This document shows, piece after piece, positions 1-8,149 of a DNA stretch of 42,068 nt. The DNA is taken from positions 1 to 42,068 of the forward strand of contig JACKNH010000030.1 in the NCBI GenBank assembly GCA_024234975.1. The letters run 5' to 3'. Every line of letters begins with the position of its first letter. The first letter of the stretch is position 1. Origin of the DNA: Gammaproteobacteria bacterium. Lineage in GTDB: Bacteria; Pseudomonadota; Gammaproteobacteria; Ga0077536. The translations under genes were made by a program, and so were the position numbers. The notes under the pieces are model-generated. The model did no database searches and was not told the DNA's origin. It saw nothing but the letters and a program-made list of their open reading frames with translations.

Positions 1-1227
1 CAGAACGATCGCAATCGCAACGCCAGCACCCACCGCCACCATCAGGTCGTAGGTGACCGTGATGATGATGACGAGCATGGCGACGAATGCATCCTGGCGC
101 AGGTGGCGCAACCGGGTCCAGCGCAGGATATCCTTGTCGACGACATCGAACGCCACCGCGATGATGACACCGGCCAGCGCGCCGATCGGCAGGTAACGTC
201 CGAGACCACCGGCAAACCCGGCCAACAGCACGAAGCACAGGCCGGCGCAGACGCCGACCCAGCGACCGCCGCCGGACTTGATCGCGATCACTGTCGCCGC
301 GGTGGTGCCGGCGCCGGCAATGCCGCCGACCGCCGCACTCACAATCTGACCGACGCCTTGCGCCATCAACTCGCGCCGTGAATCATGCCGCTGACCGGTG
401 GCGACATCGGCTACGACCGCCGTCAACAAGGTATCCAGCGATGCCAACACCGCCAGCGCCGCCGCGGCGGTGACTATCATCGTCCACGGCAGTCCCGGCA
501 ATTCAGCACCGCTGAAAATGCTTTGCGCGCCGGCAAAGCCGGGCACGACACCGATAACCCATTCGCCAGGGATCGCCGCGCCATGCGCGGCGCGCAGGGC
601 ATGAAACACCGCCATCCCCAACAGCAGGCCGGCGATCGGTCCGGGTATCTTCTTCAGCCAGCGCGGCAGCAATCGGGCGCCGGCGATGGTTGCAAGCGCG
701 GTCACCGCAGGTACCCATTGCCAGCCCGCCCACGCAGCGCCCGGGGCATTGCCCGCAATTGCGGACCATTGGGATGTCAGCATCAAGACTGCCGAGCCGG
801 TCATGAAACCACTGACGACAGGAAACGGAATGTATTTGATCAAACGCCCGCCACCGGCAAGGCCGATCAGCAACTGCAGAAGTCCGCCCAGCGCAATGGT
901 CATTGCCAACGCCTGCAGGATGCCAGCGGCGGCCAGTCCGTTATCGCGGAATGCGGTCGCGGCGCTGACCAGCAGGATCAGCGTCGGCCCGGTCGGCGCG
1001 GTAATGAGGCCCCGGGTACCACCGCCCGCACCACTGGCAGTACACAGCGCAGCGGTGGCGATGAGCCCGGCAAATGCACCGGCCGCGCTGGCTGCACCGG
1101 CTACCGCAAACAAGGTGACTCCGAAGGCCATTGCCTGGGGCAGAATGACGGCGCTGGCGGCCAGTGCACCCAGCACATCGCCACCGCATGGCCGTACCCG
1201 GGACATGGTGCGATTCACCTCTGCCAT
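1..1227 (-). CDS. SulP-family anion transporter (partial, C-terminus off the left edge)
   Basis: Membrane carrier of the SulP (SLC26-like) family, which moves sulfate, bicarbonate or other anions across the inner membrane. The reading frame is open from the ATG at 1227 to base 1 (409 codons) with no stop. An AAGGTGA ribosome-binding site lies about 7 nt upstream of that ATG. The N-terminus reads GALAASAVILPQAMAFG, the family's first-helix signature. The last visible residues include VVDKDILRWTRLRH, a short cytosolic stretch, then RQDAFVAMLVIIVTVTYDL and the start of the last helix, as in SulP proteins just before the STAS domain. The STAS domain should lie outside the window, so its presence cannot be confirmed. 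It is transcribed divergently from the MFS gene at 1621. The substrate cannot be told from sequence. Confidence 0.86.
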   Translation of the reverse strand, partial: MAEVNRTMSRVRPCGGDVLGALAASAVILPQAMAFGVTLFAVAGAASAAGAFAGLIATAALCTASGAGGGTRGLITAPTGPTLILLVSAATAFRDNGLAAAGILQALAMTIALGGLLQLLIGLAGGGRLIKYIPFPVVSGFMTGSAVLMLTSQWSAIAGNAPGAAWAGWQWVPAVTALATIAGARLLPRWLKKIPGPIAGLLLGMAVFHALRAAHGAAIPGEWVIGVVPGFAGAQSIFSGAELPGLPWTMIVTAAAALAVLASLDTLLTAVVADVATGQRHDSRRELMAQGVGQIVSAAVGGIAGAGTTAATVIAIKSGGGRWVGVCAGLCFVLLAGFAGGLGRYLPIGALAGVIIAVAFDVVDKDILRWTRLRHLRQDAFVAMLVIIITVTYDLMVAVGAGVAIAIVL

Positions 1228-1620
1228 CGCTCATCACCTTCTGACCAGGACCTGCACGGTGCAAGGGTCCGCGCGCTGATCATCCTGCATCACCATGGCG
1301 GTGGAACTGACGTGTATCAGCAACGCGCATTGCACGATATACAGGATTGCACGCGGGCATTTAACCCCAGGCCACGGGATTTCGTTACATCCATACCCGC
1401 AGCCGCCGTCGGCGGGGAAGTTGCACTGGTGCATTTCCGCTACCGCGTCGCACGCCTAGGGTAGCGGCTGGCGGCTATCGTCGACGGCGCGGCAGATATG
1501 GTACCTTACGGGCCACGTCGCACTTGCGGCTGGTTCGCAGGCAACAATCGTTGCACCAATGAATTGTTGTGATTTCGAACCGCGCGGAACGTAACGATCG
1601 GGTCACGTGGTGGCAGCCGC
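1228..1620. promoter_or_regulatory. Divergent intergenic region between SulP and MFS genes
   Basis: About 390 bases with no convincing gene. It must hold the promoters for both divergent transporter genes. A perfect 7-bp inverted repeat, CAACAAT (1542-1548) and ATTGTTG (1563-1569), separated by 14 nt, lies about 50 nt before the MFS start. It is a candidate operator or 5'-leader hairpin. I see no clear sigma-70 pair on either strand. ORFs that read through here in other frames are shadows. Confidence 0.4.
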
Positions 1621-2979
1621 GTGGCGATGGGGGAACGCCACTTGAGTACGACACCGTCCGACGCGCCGCGTACGGCGAGCGGTTCCGACGCCTATCTCTC
1701 CAATCCTATGTACCGATGGTACGTCCTCGGTCTGCTGGTCGTCAGTTACGTATTCAACGTCATTGACCGCGGCGCACTCGGTATCCTCGTCCAGCCGATC
1801 AAACAGGAGTTGCAGATCAGCGATACGGCCATGGGCATGCTGACCGGCCTGGCCTTCGCGATCTTCTATTCGATCATGGGCATCCCGATCGCGCGGCTTG
1901 CGGATCGCTGGCAGCGGGTCAAGGTACTCGCGCTGGCAGTGGCGCTGTGGAGTGTCGCCACCGCTGCGTGCGGCGCCGCGGTCAATTATCTGACGCTGTT
2001 CATTGCCCGCAGCGCGACCGGTGTTGGCGAAGCTGGCGGGTCACCACCGTCACACTCACTGATATCCGATTACTTTCCTGCCGCCAAGCGTGCGACGGCA
2101 CTGGCCATCTATGCCATGGCCGTGCCGTTCGGCACGGCGCTGGGAGCGTTTTTCTCCGGCAACCTGAATGTGATGTTCGGCTGGCGCGTCACCTTCATGC
2201 TGGTGGGTCTGCCCGGACTCGTGGTGGCACTGCTGGTGTTGTTCACGCTGAAGGAACCACCGCGCGGCTATTCCGATGGCCCGGGCGTGCAGCGCAATGC
2301 CGAGGCGCCGCCGTTTCTCGAAGTATTCCGCTTCCTGCTGACCCGCAGATCATTCATGCATATGTCGCTGGCGGCCGCGTTGCACGCCGTGGTCTGGTAT
2401 TCCGGCAGCGCATGGAATGCCACCTTCTTCATCCGTTCCCACGGCATGGACACCGCATCCGCCGGCAACTACCTGGCGATATTTGCATTGGTGGGAACAA
2501 TCGGCAGCTTCCTCGGCGGTTATCTCTCAGACCGCCTCAGCGTCTGGCGCAACGACAGGCGCTGGTACATGTGGGTGCCGGGGGCGGCCTGCCTGCTGAT
2601 GGTGCCATTTCAATTTCTTTCGTATATGTCGCCGACGCTGGATGTCGTGGTACCCAGCTTCATCGTCATGGTGGTGTTGGCGTCGATGTTCTTCGGCCCA
2701 TCCTTTGCCGTCGCGCAATCGGTGGCGACGCTGCGCATGCGTGCGGTATCGACATCGGTATTGCTGTTCGTCCAGACCATCATCGGATTGTGCGTAGGGC
2801 CACTGGTAGCAGGCTTCCTGAGCGACCATCTCGCTCCGCAGTTCGGCGAACATTCCCTGCGTTATGGCCTGGTGGTGATTGGTCTGGCGAACATCTGGGC
2901 CGCGGTGCATTACATGATTGGCGGCCGCCACTACCGCGCCGATCTGGAACAGACCGCACGGTTGAACGAAAACACCTGA
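1621..2979 (+). CDS. Spinster-like MFS transporter
   Basis: Twelve-helix major facilitator carrier of the Spinster-like group often found in catabolic gene neighbourhoods of proteobacteria. Helix 1 contains NVIDRGALGIL, the loop between helices 2 and 3 carries GIPIARLADRWQRVKV (the MFS motif A position), and helix 4-5 has GVGEAGGSPPSHSLISDYFP, typical of this group. Length (up to 452 residues) is normal. The start is uncertain: GTG at 1621, ATG at 1627 and TTG at 1642 are in frame. The TTG has the best purine-rich stretch upstream (GGGGGA, 7 nt away). Substrates of homologues are varied and mostly unproven (lipid-like or organic acids), so none is assigned. Confidence 0.9.
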   Translation: MAMGERHLSTTPSDAPRTASGSDAYLSNPMYRWYVLGLLVVSYVFNVIDRGALGILVQPIKQELQISDTAMGMLTGLAFAIFYSIMGIPIARLADRWQRVKVLALAVALWSVATAACGAAVNYLTLFIARSATGVGEAGGSPPSHSLISDYFPAAKRATALAIYAMAVPFGTALGAFFSGNLNVMFGWRVTFMLVGLPGLVVALLVLFTLKEPPRGYSDGPGVQRNAEAPPFLEVFRFLLTRRSFMHMSLAAALHAVVWYSGSAWNATFFIRSHGMDTASAGNYLAIFALVGTIGSFLGGYLSDRLSVWRNDRRWYMWVPGAACLLMVPFQFLSYMSPTLDVVVPSFIVMVVLASMFFGPSFAVAQSVATLRMRAVSTSVLLFVQTIIGLCVGPLVAGFLSDHLAPQFGEHSLRYGLVVIGLANIWAAVHYMIGGRHYRADLEQTARLNENT

Positions 2980-3048
2980 ATCGTCAGCAATCGGGCGGCT
3001 GTTTGCGCGGGCAGCCGTCAAGCGGGCCACGTATAATCGCCTCCCGTT

Positions 3049-3942
3049 ATGACGCACGAATCCACGCCACCACGTCTGCCCGGCATGTTGCTTGCGGCAG
3101 GCGGCGCCATTGCCTTCTCCGGCAAGGCGATCATCGTCAAGCTGTCCTATCAGTACGGCGTCGATGCGGTGACGGTCATCATGTACCGCATGCTGTTTGC
3201 CCTACCATGCTTCCTGTTGCTGTCGTGGTGGTCCAGCCGCGGCAGGCCGGCCTTGTCGTCACGTGATTGGTGGGAACTGGCCGTATTGGGATTCTGTGGA
3301 TATTACCTTGCAAGCTTTCTGGATTTTCTGGGCCTGCAATACATCGGCGCCAATCTCGAACGCCTGATCCTGTATCAGAACCCCACCATCGTGCTGGCCA
3401 TCAGTATGCTCGTTCTGCATATGAAGGTGGGCTTGCGGCAATGGGCGGCGCTGGGCGTCAGCTACCTGGGTGTCATTGTCGTGTTTGCCCATGACATATC
3501 GATCAGCGGCAGTCATGTCGTGCTCGGATCGCTGTTGGTGCTGGGCAGCGCGGTGAGCTATGCGATATATCTGGTGTTCAGCGGCAACATCGTCAAGCGG
3601 ATCGGTGCACTGCGGGTGACGGGCATCGCCACGTCGCTGGCATGCCTGTTTTGTATCGCGCAATTCTTCGTGTTGCGTCCGCCCACCGCGATGCTGGTGG
3701 CTGACGAAGTCATCCAGCTGGCGCTGCTCAATGCATTGTTCTGCACGTTCCTGCCGGTATTGATGGTGATGCTGGCGGTGGAACGGGTCGGCGCCGCGGT
3801 CACCGCGCAGACCGGCATCGTCGGGCCGATGTCGACGATTTTCCTCAGTGCCTGGCTGCTGAACGAACCGCTGACCTTGTGGGTTGCGGCTGGCACGGTA
3901 CTGGTGCTCGCGGGTATCTGGCTGCTCGCCCGCTGGCGCTGA
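3049..3942 (+). CDS. DMT superfamily (EamA) transporter
   Basis: Inner-membrane transporter of the drug/metabolite transporter superfamily, 297 residues, made of two EamA repeats (about residues 10-145 and 155-295), giving ten predicted helices. The first repeat shows the usual pattern GAIAFSGKAIIVK followed by a YRMLFALPCF helix. The second ends in a hydrophobic helix, VLVLAGIWLLARWR, with a positive cytosolic tail. Family members export amino acids, sugars or metabolites, or import purines; the substrate here is unknown. It lies 69 nt after the MFS gene on the same strand, so co-transcription is possible but not shown. No strong ribosome-binding site is visible before the ATG. Confidence 0.88.
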   Translation: MTHESTPPRLPGMLLAAGGAIAFSGKAIIVKLSYQYGVDAVTVIMYRMLFALPCFLLLSWWSSRGRPALSSRDWWELAVLGFCGYYLASFLDFLGLQYIGANLERLILYQNPTIVLAISMLVLHMKVGLRQWAALGVSYLGVIVVFAHDISISGSHVVLGSLLVLGSAVSYAIYLVFSGNIVKRIGALRVTGIATSLACLFCIAQFFVLRPPTAMLVADEVIQLALLNALFCTFLPVLMVMLAVERVGAAVTAQTGIVGPMSTIFLSAWLLNEPLTLWVAAGTVLVLAGIWLLARWR

Positions 3943-4088
3943 ACAGGCGCCGCACAAAGACAAGCGTCGCGCACTGCGTGACTGTAGCGTTTTTGCTTCG
4001 CCGGTGCCGACACCTTGCCAACTTGGCTGCATCGAGCGGGCAAGGCGCGTGGATACGCCGCGTCAGAACCCGTCCTCGACTTGCCTCG

Positions 4089-4982
4089 TCATACCGCCTG
4101 CGGCAGCTCGGCCGGGGGCTGGTCGTGGACAGCATAGGTGATACGATTCTTGCCCGCACGCTTGGCCAGGTACATCTGGACATCCGCCTTGCTCAGCATC
4201 TCGGCCACTCCCGCGGGCGGCCGCCGACAGGTGAGCACGCCAATACTGAATGTCACGCCCCAGCCATGCGCCGACATTGCAGCGAGCAGCGCCGTCTGCA
4301 ATCGCTGGACGATGATCCGCGCGGCGTCCTGCGACGTCTCCGGCATCAGGATGACGAACTCATCACCGCCAAGCCTCGCCACGACATCGTGCTTGCGCAA
4401 CGTATCGTTCATCGTCCGCGCGGTCGCGCTCAAGACCTCGTCGCCCACGGCGTGCCCGTGGATGTCGTTGACCGCCTTGAACCCGTCCAGGTCGATATAC
4501 AACACGGTCAGTTCCCGTCCCGTACGCACCATCCTGCTGAGTTCCATCGCCGCGTGGTCATAGAGTGCGCGGCTGTTGGCGGCGCCCGTCAGCACATCGG
4601 TACGCGCAAGTGCACGCTCGTGTGCGATGGCCTCGCGCAAGTGGTTCAGCAGGAGGGTGACCGTGACAAAGAATCCAACGCGAGTCAGGGCATTCCAGGC
4701 CGCCAGCGGCAGGCTGACCTCAGTGGGCGCGAACATCGCGTTGGCCATCAGCCAGATTGCGCCTGCCATGCCTGATACCCACAGCCCTGCGCGAAGACCC
4801 AATGACCACGTGGCGAGGGCGACAGGGGTGAGATAGAACACGCCCGTGGAAATCTCGATACCGGTGACATGGTCGATGACACCGAGCACGAGCAGCGCAG
4901 CCATGATCAGCGCCCATTGCACCGTCAACCGCTGCCGGCACAACCAGGCGACTCCCACCACCAATTTTGCGGAAACGGTCAT
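4089..4982 (-). CDS. Membrane-bound GGDEF diguanylate cyclase
   Basis: Makes cyclic di-GMP from two GTP at the cytoplasmic face of the inner membrane. The N-terminal half is a block of about four to five hydrophobic helices of unknown ligand specificity. It is followed by a full GGDEF domain with the intact active-site motif in ARLGGDEFVILM. An allosteric inhibitory I-site (RKHD) sits five residues before GGDEF, so product inhibition is expected. There is no EAL partner domain. I chose the ATG at 4982. A start at 5060 would add 26 residues, but their codons have much lower third-position GC than the rest of the gene. It faces the Kef-type gene divergently. Confidence 0.9.
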   Translation of the reverse strand: MTVSAKLVVGVAWLCRQRLTVQWALIMAALLVLGVIDHVTGIEISTGVFYLTPVALATWSLGLRAGLWVSGMAGAIWLMANAMFAPTEVSLPLAAWNALTRVGFFVTVTLLLNHLREAIAHERALARTDVLTGAANSRALYDHAAMELSRMVRTGRELTVLYIDLDGFKAVNDIHGHAVGDEVLSATARTMNDTLRKHDVVARLGGDEFVILMPETSQDAARIIVQRLQTALLAAMSAHGWGVTFSIGVLTCRRPPAGVAEMLSKADVQMYLAKRAGKNRITYAVHDQPPAELPQAV

Positions 4983-5195
4983 GAATGATTCAGACACCAG
5001 ACAACTTTGGTCAGCTGCGCCAGGACGGTCCCCAGGAGCGGCAGCCATTCCCGTGGGCATCAGATTCCGGCCGGTTGCCGCCGACTACGCGAGTTACATG
5101 AACCAGGTGACAGCGCAATTTCGACCTGTAAAAGTGTCATCCAATAGCGGCCCGCTGGCTGAAAACTCGAGTCCGTCGCGGCTGGATGCAGTCGG

Positions 5196-5230
5196 CGGCG
5201 GCAGCCCCTTAACGGGCTCGACTGCCGCCG
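5196..5230. promoter_or_regulatory. Long stem-loop upstream of the Kef-type gene
   Basis: Inverted repeat CGGCGGCAG (5196-5204) with CTGCCGCCG (5222-5230), extended internally by AGCCC/GGGCT around a short loop. It has no T-run, so it is not a typical intrinsic terminator in either direction. It lies 88 nt before the antiporter start, in the divergent spacer, and could be a leader hairpin or a relic extragenic palindrome. Confidence 0.4.
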
Positions 5231-5317
5231 AGCAGCAGACCCGACGACCTGGTGGCACAATGAGCGGAAGTCTGGATCACCGGCCGCCCCGCGCTGGACA
5301 TCAATGCAGGAACACGC

Positions 5318-7057
5318 ATGGAACACCACGAAATCCCCTACCTGCGCGACATCGTCATTTTCCTCGTGGCCGCCGGCGTCGCGGTGCCGGTACTGCACCG
5401 GTTGCGCGTCAGCCCGGTGCTCGGTTACCTCATCGTCGGCGCTGTTGTCGGGCCTTACGGCGTTGGTCTGCTGGCTGACAATGTCCCGTGGCTGGCGTGG
5501 ATCACCATTGCCGATATCGAAGGGGTCCGTACGCTGGCGGAATTCGGCGTCATCTTTCTGATGTTCGTCATTGGTCTTGATCTGTCGCTGGGCCGGCTAT
5601 GGGCAATGCGACGCTGGGTGTTCGGCCTGGGCAGCCTGCAGATTGCCATTACCGGTTGTGTGATAGGTGCGATTGCGTTCGGGTTCGGCAACTCGCCCGC
5701 CGCATCGTTGGTGCTGGGAGCCTGTCTCGCGCTGTCATCGACTGCCATCGTGATGCAGTTGCTGGCTGAAAGCCGCCTGCTGGGCACACCGCTCGGTCGT
5801 TCGAGTTTCTCGATTCTGCTGATGCAGGATCTTGCCGTGGTGCCGATTCTGTTTCTGGTCGGTGTCCTCGGCGCCCAGGTGGAAGGCGCACTGTTACCTG
5901 CGCTCTTGCGCGCGATCGGCGAAGCCGCTGCAGTTCTGACTTTCATCTATTTTGCCGGCAGAGTCGTTCTGCGACCGCTGTTACGGCTGGTCGCGCGAAC
6001 CCGCAACGCCGAAATGTTCATGGCGGCGATTCTGCTCATCATCATCGGCACATCGATGCTGACCGGCGCGGCCGGCCTGTCGATGGCACTGGGTGCATTT
6101 CTGGCGGGGCTGCTGCTCGCAGAAACCGAATACCGGCATGAGATTGAAGTGGACATCGAACCATTCAAAGGCCTGCTGCTGGGCCTGTTCTTCATGTCTG
6201 TCGGTATGGGAATCGACTATCGGCTGGTTAGCGCGGAAATTTCCTGGCTTGCGCTTTCGGTCGTCGGGCTGTTTGTGATCAAATCCGCCATCACGGCAGT
6301 GTTGTGCCGGATGTTCGGACTGCCCGGCCACGTTTCACTGGAAGCCGGATTGCTGTTGGGTCAGGGCGGTGAATTCGCGTTCGTCGTCGTCGGCCTCGCC
6401 ATGAGTCTGGATCTGCTCCCGCGCGATACCGGCCAGTTCATGTTGATCGTCACTGGTCTGACGATGGTGGTCACGCCACTGGTGGCGCGGTGTGGAAGCA
6501 TCCTTGCAGCGAAACTGGCCGCGGGCAAGGCGACCGATAACGCCGTAACGTCACTGCCACAGTCAACCCTCGAAGGTCATATCATCATTGCAGGCTATGG
6601 TCGTGTCGGCGCGATTCTCGCAAGAACGCTCGAGGGTGACGCCATTCCCTACCTGGCACTGGACACCGACGCCGCCAAGGTCGAGGCGGCATCCCGTGCC
6701 GGCATTCCGGTCTACTACGGCGATGCGTCGCGCCTGGAAATGTTGCGCCGGGCGCACACAGGATCGGCGCGGGCGCTGGTCATTACCATGGACAATCCTG
6801 GGGCCGCCGACCACGTGGTTCGCGCGACGCGCGAACACTGGCCGCAACTGCCCATCGTCGCCCGTGCCAGGGACTCAGCGCATGCGGCGCGCTTGTTGGC
6901 CCTTGGCGCGACAGAAGTGATCCAGGAAACGGTCGAAGCCAGCCTTGAGCTCTCCGGCAGACTGCTGCAACTGGCCGGCGTTCCGGAGGACACGGTGCGT
7001 AGACGAATCGCGATTCAGCGCGAGATCGAACTGACCATCGATCCTGCTGTTGACTGA
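5318..7057 (+). CDS. Kef-type monovalent cation:proton antiporter (CPA2)
   Basis: Inner-membrane K+ or Na+/H+ antiporter of the CPA2 family, 579 residues. Residues about 1-390 form the twelve-helix exchanger domain (for example PVLGYLIVGAVVGPYGVGLL near the N-terminus, and a GLLLGQGGEFAFVVVGLA helix near residue 350). A cytosolic RCK/TrkA-N domain begins at about residue 415 with the nucleotide-binding glycine loop IIIAGYGRVGAILARTL and continues YYGDASRLEMLRRA. The C-terminus ends after the Rossmann fold with a short alpha-helical tail. Homologues regulate cytosolic pH and K+, some under control of glutathione adducts (KefB/KefC). No KefF/KefG ancillary gene is adjacent and the ligand is not known, so no gene symbol is given. 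It ends 7 bases from the convergent DUF6152 gene. Confidence 0.9.
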   Translation: MEHHEIPYLRDIVIFLVAAGVAVPVLHRLRVSPVLGYLIVGAVVGPYGVGLLADNVPWLAWITIADIEGVRTLAEFGVIFLMFVIGLDLSLGRLWAMRRWVFGLGSLQIAITGCVIGAIAFGFGNSPAASLVLGACLALSSTAIVMQLLAESRLLGTPLGRSSFSILLMQDLAVVPILFLVGVLGAQVEGALLPALLRAIGEAAAVLTFIYFAGRVVLRPLLRLVARTRNAEMFMAAILLIIIGTSMLTGAAGLSMALGAFLAGLLLAETEYRHEIEVDIEPFKGLLLGLFFMSVGMGIDYRLVSAEISWLALSVVGLFVIKSAITAVLCRMFGLPGHVSLEAGLLLGQGGEFAFVVVGLAMSLDLLPRDTGQFMLIVTGLTMVVTPLVARCGSILAAKLAAGKATDNAVTSLPQSTLEGHIIIAGYGRVGAILARTLEGDAIPYLALDTDAAKVEAASRAGIPVYYGDASRLEMLRRAHTGSARALVITMDNPGAADHVVRATREHWPQLPIVARARDSAHAARLLALGATEVIQETVEASLELSGRLLQLAGVPEDTVRRRIAIQREIELTIDPAVD

Positions 7058-7064
7058 CACCCGG

Positions 7065-8099
7065 CTAATGCTGTTCGGGCACGCAGTTGTACGGCTGGAT
7101 CTCCAGATCCGACCGCACCAGGCGCTGGCTGCCGGAGAACGGCTGGGTGAAATACCCCGGGTCGTCCACCGTCCAGTTCAGCACCAGCTCATCGTTCTGC
7201 GGATCGACCGCCAGTGTTTCGGTGAATGTCATCTGGTCGGAATGCAGTACGCCGGTGGAATCGCGGCCGGCAAAGTTCTCGACGAACTGACTCAATACGC
7301 CTGCGGTGAATCCGACTGTGGTGATCACCAGCGTATCGCCCTGCCACTCGCCCCGTGAATGGCCCAGCACGGCCGGCCGCGCCGACACGCCACCGTACGG
7401 CGGAAGGTCAATCGACCGGCGGACATCCATCCATTCATGCCTGATGAGTACATCTCCACCGTTGCGGCTGATCACCGTCGGTTGCGTCGCCATGCCCCAG
7501 ACGCGGATCTGGCTGACCGGGCTGCAATGCAAGGTCGGGTCATCACGGATCGGATCGTAGGCGTTATGCGCCGCCTGCCCCGCCGGGGTCAACGGCACAT
7601 CAAAGTTACGGCGCACTGTCTGGCTGACCGCGAAATCCTTGCGGATCCAGGTACCGAATATCCTGCCCTTGTCGGCATCCTTGCCGGCCCTGGCGGCCTG
7701 CTCGCCGGTGAGGAATCCGAGTTCAATGGTGCGCCCGTCTGCCAGCGTACCGACATCGAAGTAGCAGCCGTGCGCATCGCGCCGGTGCGGAAAACCGTCG
7801 ATATGAATCTGCGTGCCCGGCGGTAGTGTTTCGGCGGTGACATTGAGCCGGCGAAGAATCGTCGTACCGTGCATCTCGCAATGCCAGCGTGCGGTTTCAC
7901 CATTGGCATCGGTGACATCCAGGTGCAACACGGAATGCGGGTTACGCGCTTCAAACTCAACGACCGTGCCGTCCAGCACCATCGGCTGCTTCAGGTCGTA
8001 ATGCGCGGTCACGCCATGGTGGGCGTGGGCCACACCCGTAGCCAGCAAGGCACTCACCGTGGTGGCGACAAGCGCACCTGATGTGTTCAAACGATTCAT
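7065..8099 (-). CDS. Exported DUF6152-family protein
   Basis: Secreted or periplasmic protein of unknown function, 344 residues from the ATG at 8099, which has an AAGGAG ribosome-binding site 6 nt upstream (an upstream ATG at 8141 lacks one). A signal peptide ends at ATGVAHA, followed directly by HHGVTAHYDLKQPMVL, the start of the DUF6152 beta-barrel domain, with ARNPHSVLHLDV as the conserved family stretch at about residues 50-65. Members often occur in several copies in steroid- or hydrocarbon-degrading gammaproteobacteria, but no role is established. It starts 50 nt after the recQ stop on the same strand and could be the end of an acyP-recQ transcript or have its own promoter. Confidence 0.82.
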   Translation of the reverse strand: MNRLNTSGALVATTVSALLATGVAHAHHGVTAHYDLKQPMVLDGTVVEFEARNPHSVLHLDVTDANGETARWHCEMHGTTILRRLNVTAETLPPGTQIHIDGFPHRRDAHGCYFDVGTLADGRTIELGFLTGEQAARAGKDADKGRIFGTWIRKDFAVSQTVRRNFDVPLTPAGQAAHNAYDPIRDDPTLHCSPVSQIRVWGMATQPTVISRNGGDVLIRHEWMDVRRSIDLPPYGGVSARPAVLGHSRGEWQGDTLVITTVGFTAGVLSQFVENFAGRDSTGVLHSDQMTFTETLAVDPQNDELVLNWTVDDPGYFTQPFSGSQRLVRSDLEIQPYNCVPEQH

Positions 8100-8149
8100 C
8101 CAATACTCCTTCGCGGGCGAATCCGCACCGCGTCCGGTCATTCGCGGCG

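Noticed and set aside
385..1464. Long plus-strand open frame of 359 codons overlapping the SulP gene
   Set aside because: It is rich in Arg, Gln, His and Gly with no fold-like pattern and lies antisense to a frame with a clear SulP signature and ribosome-binding site.
5318..7057. Gene symbol kefB or kefC
   Set aside because: Domain order fits, but no glutathione-site or KefF/KefG partner can be recognised, so a family-level call is safer.
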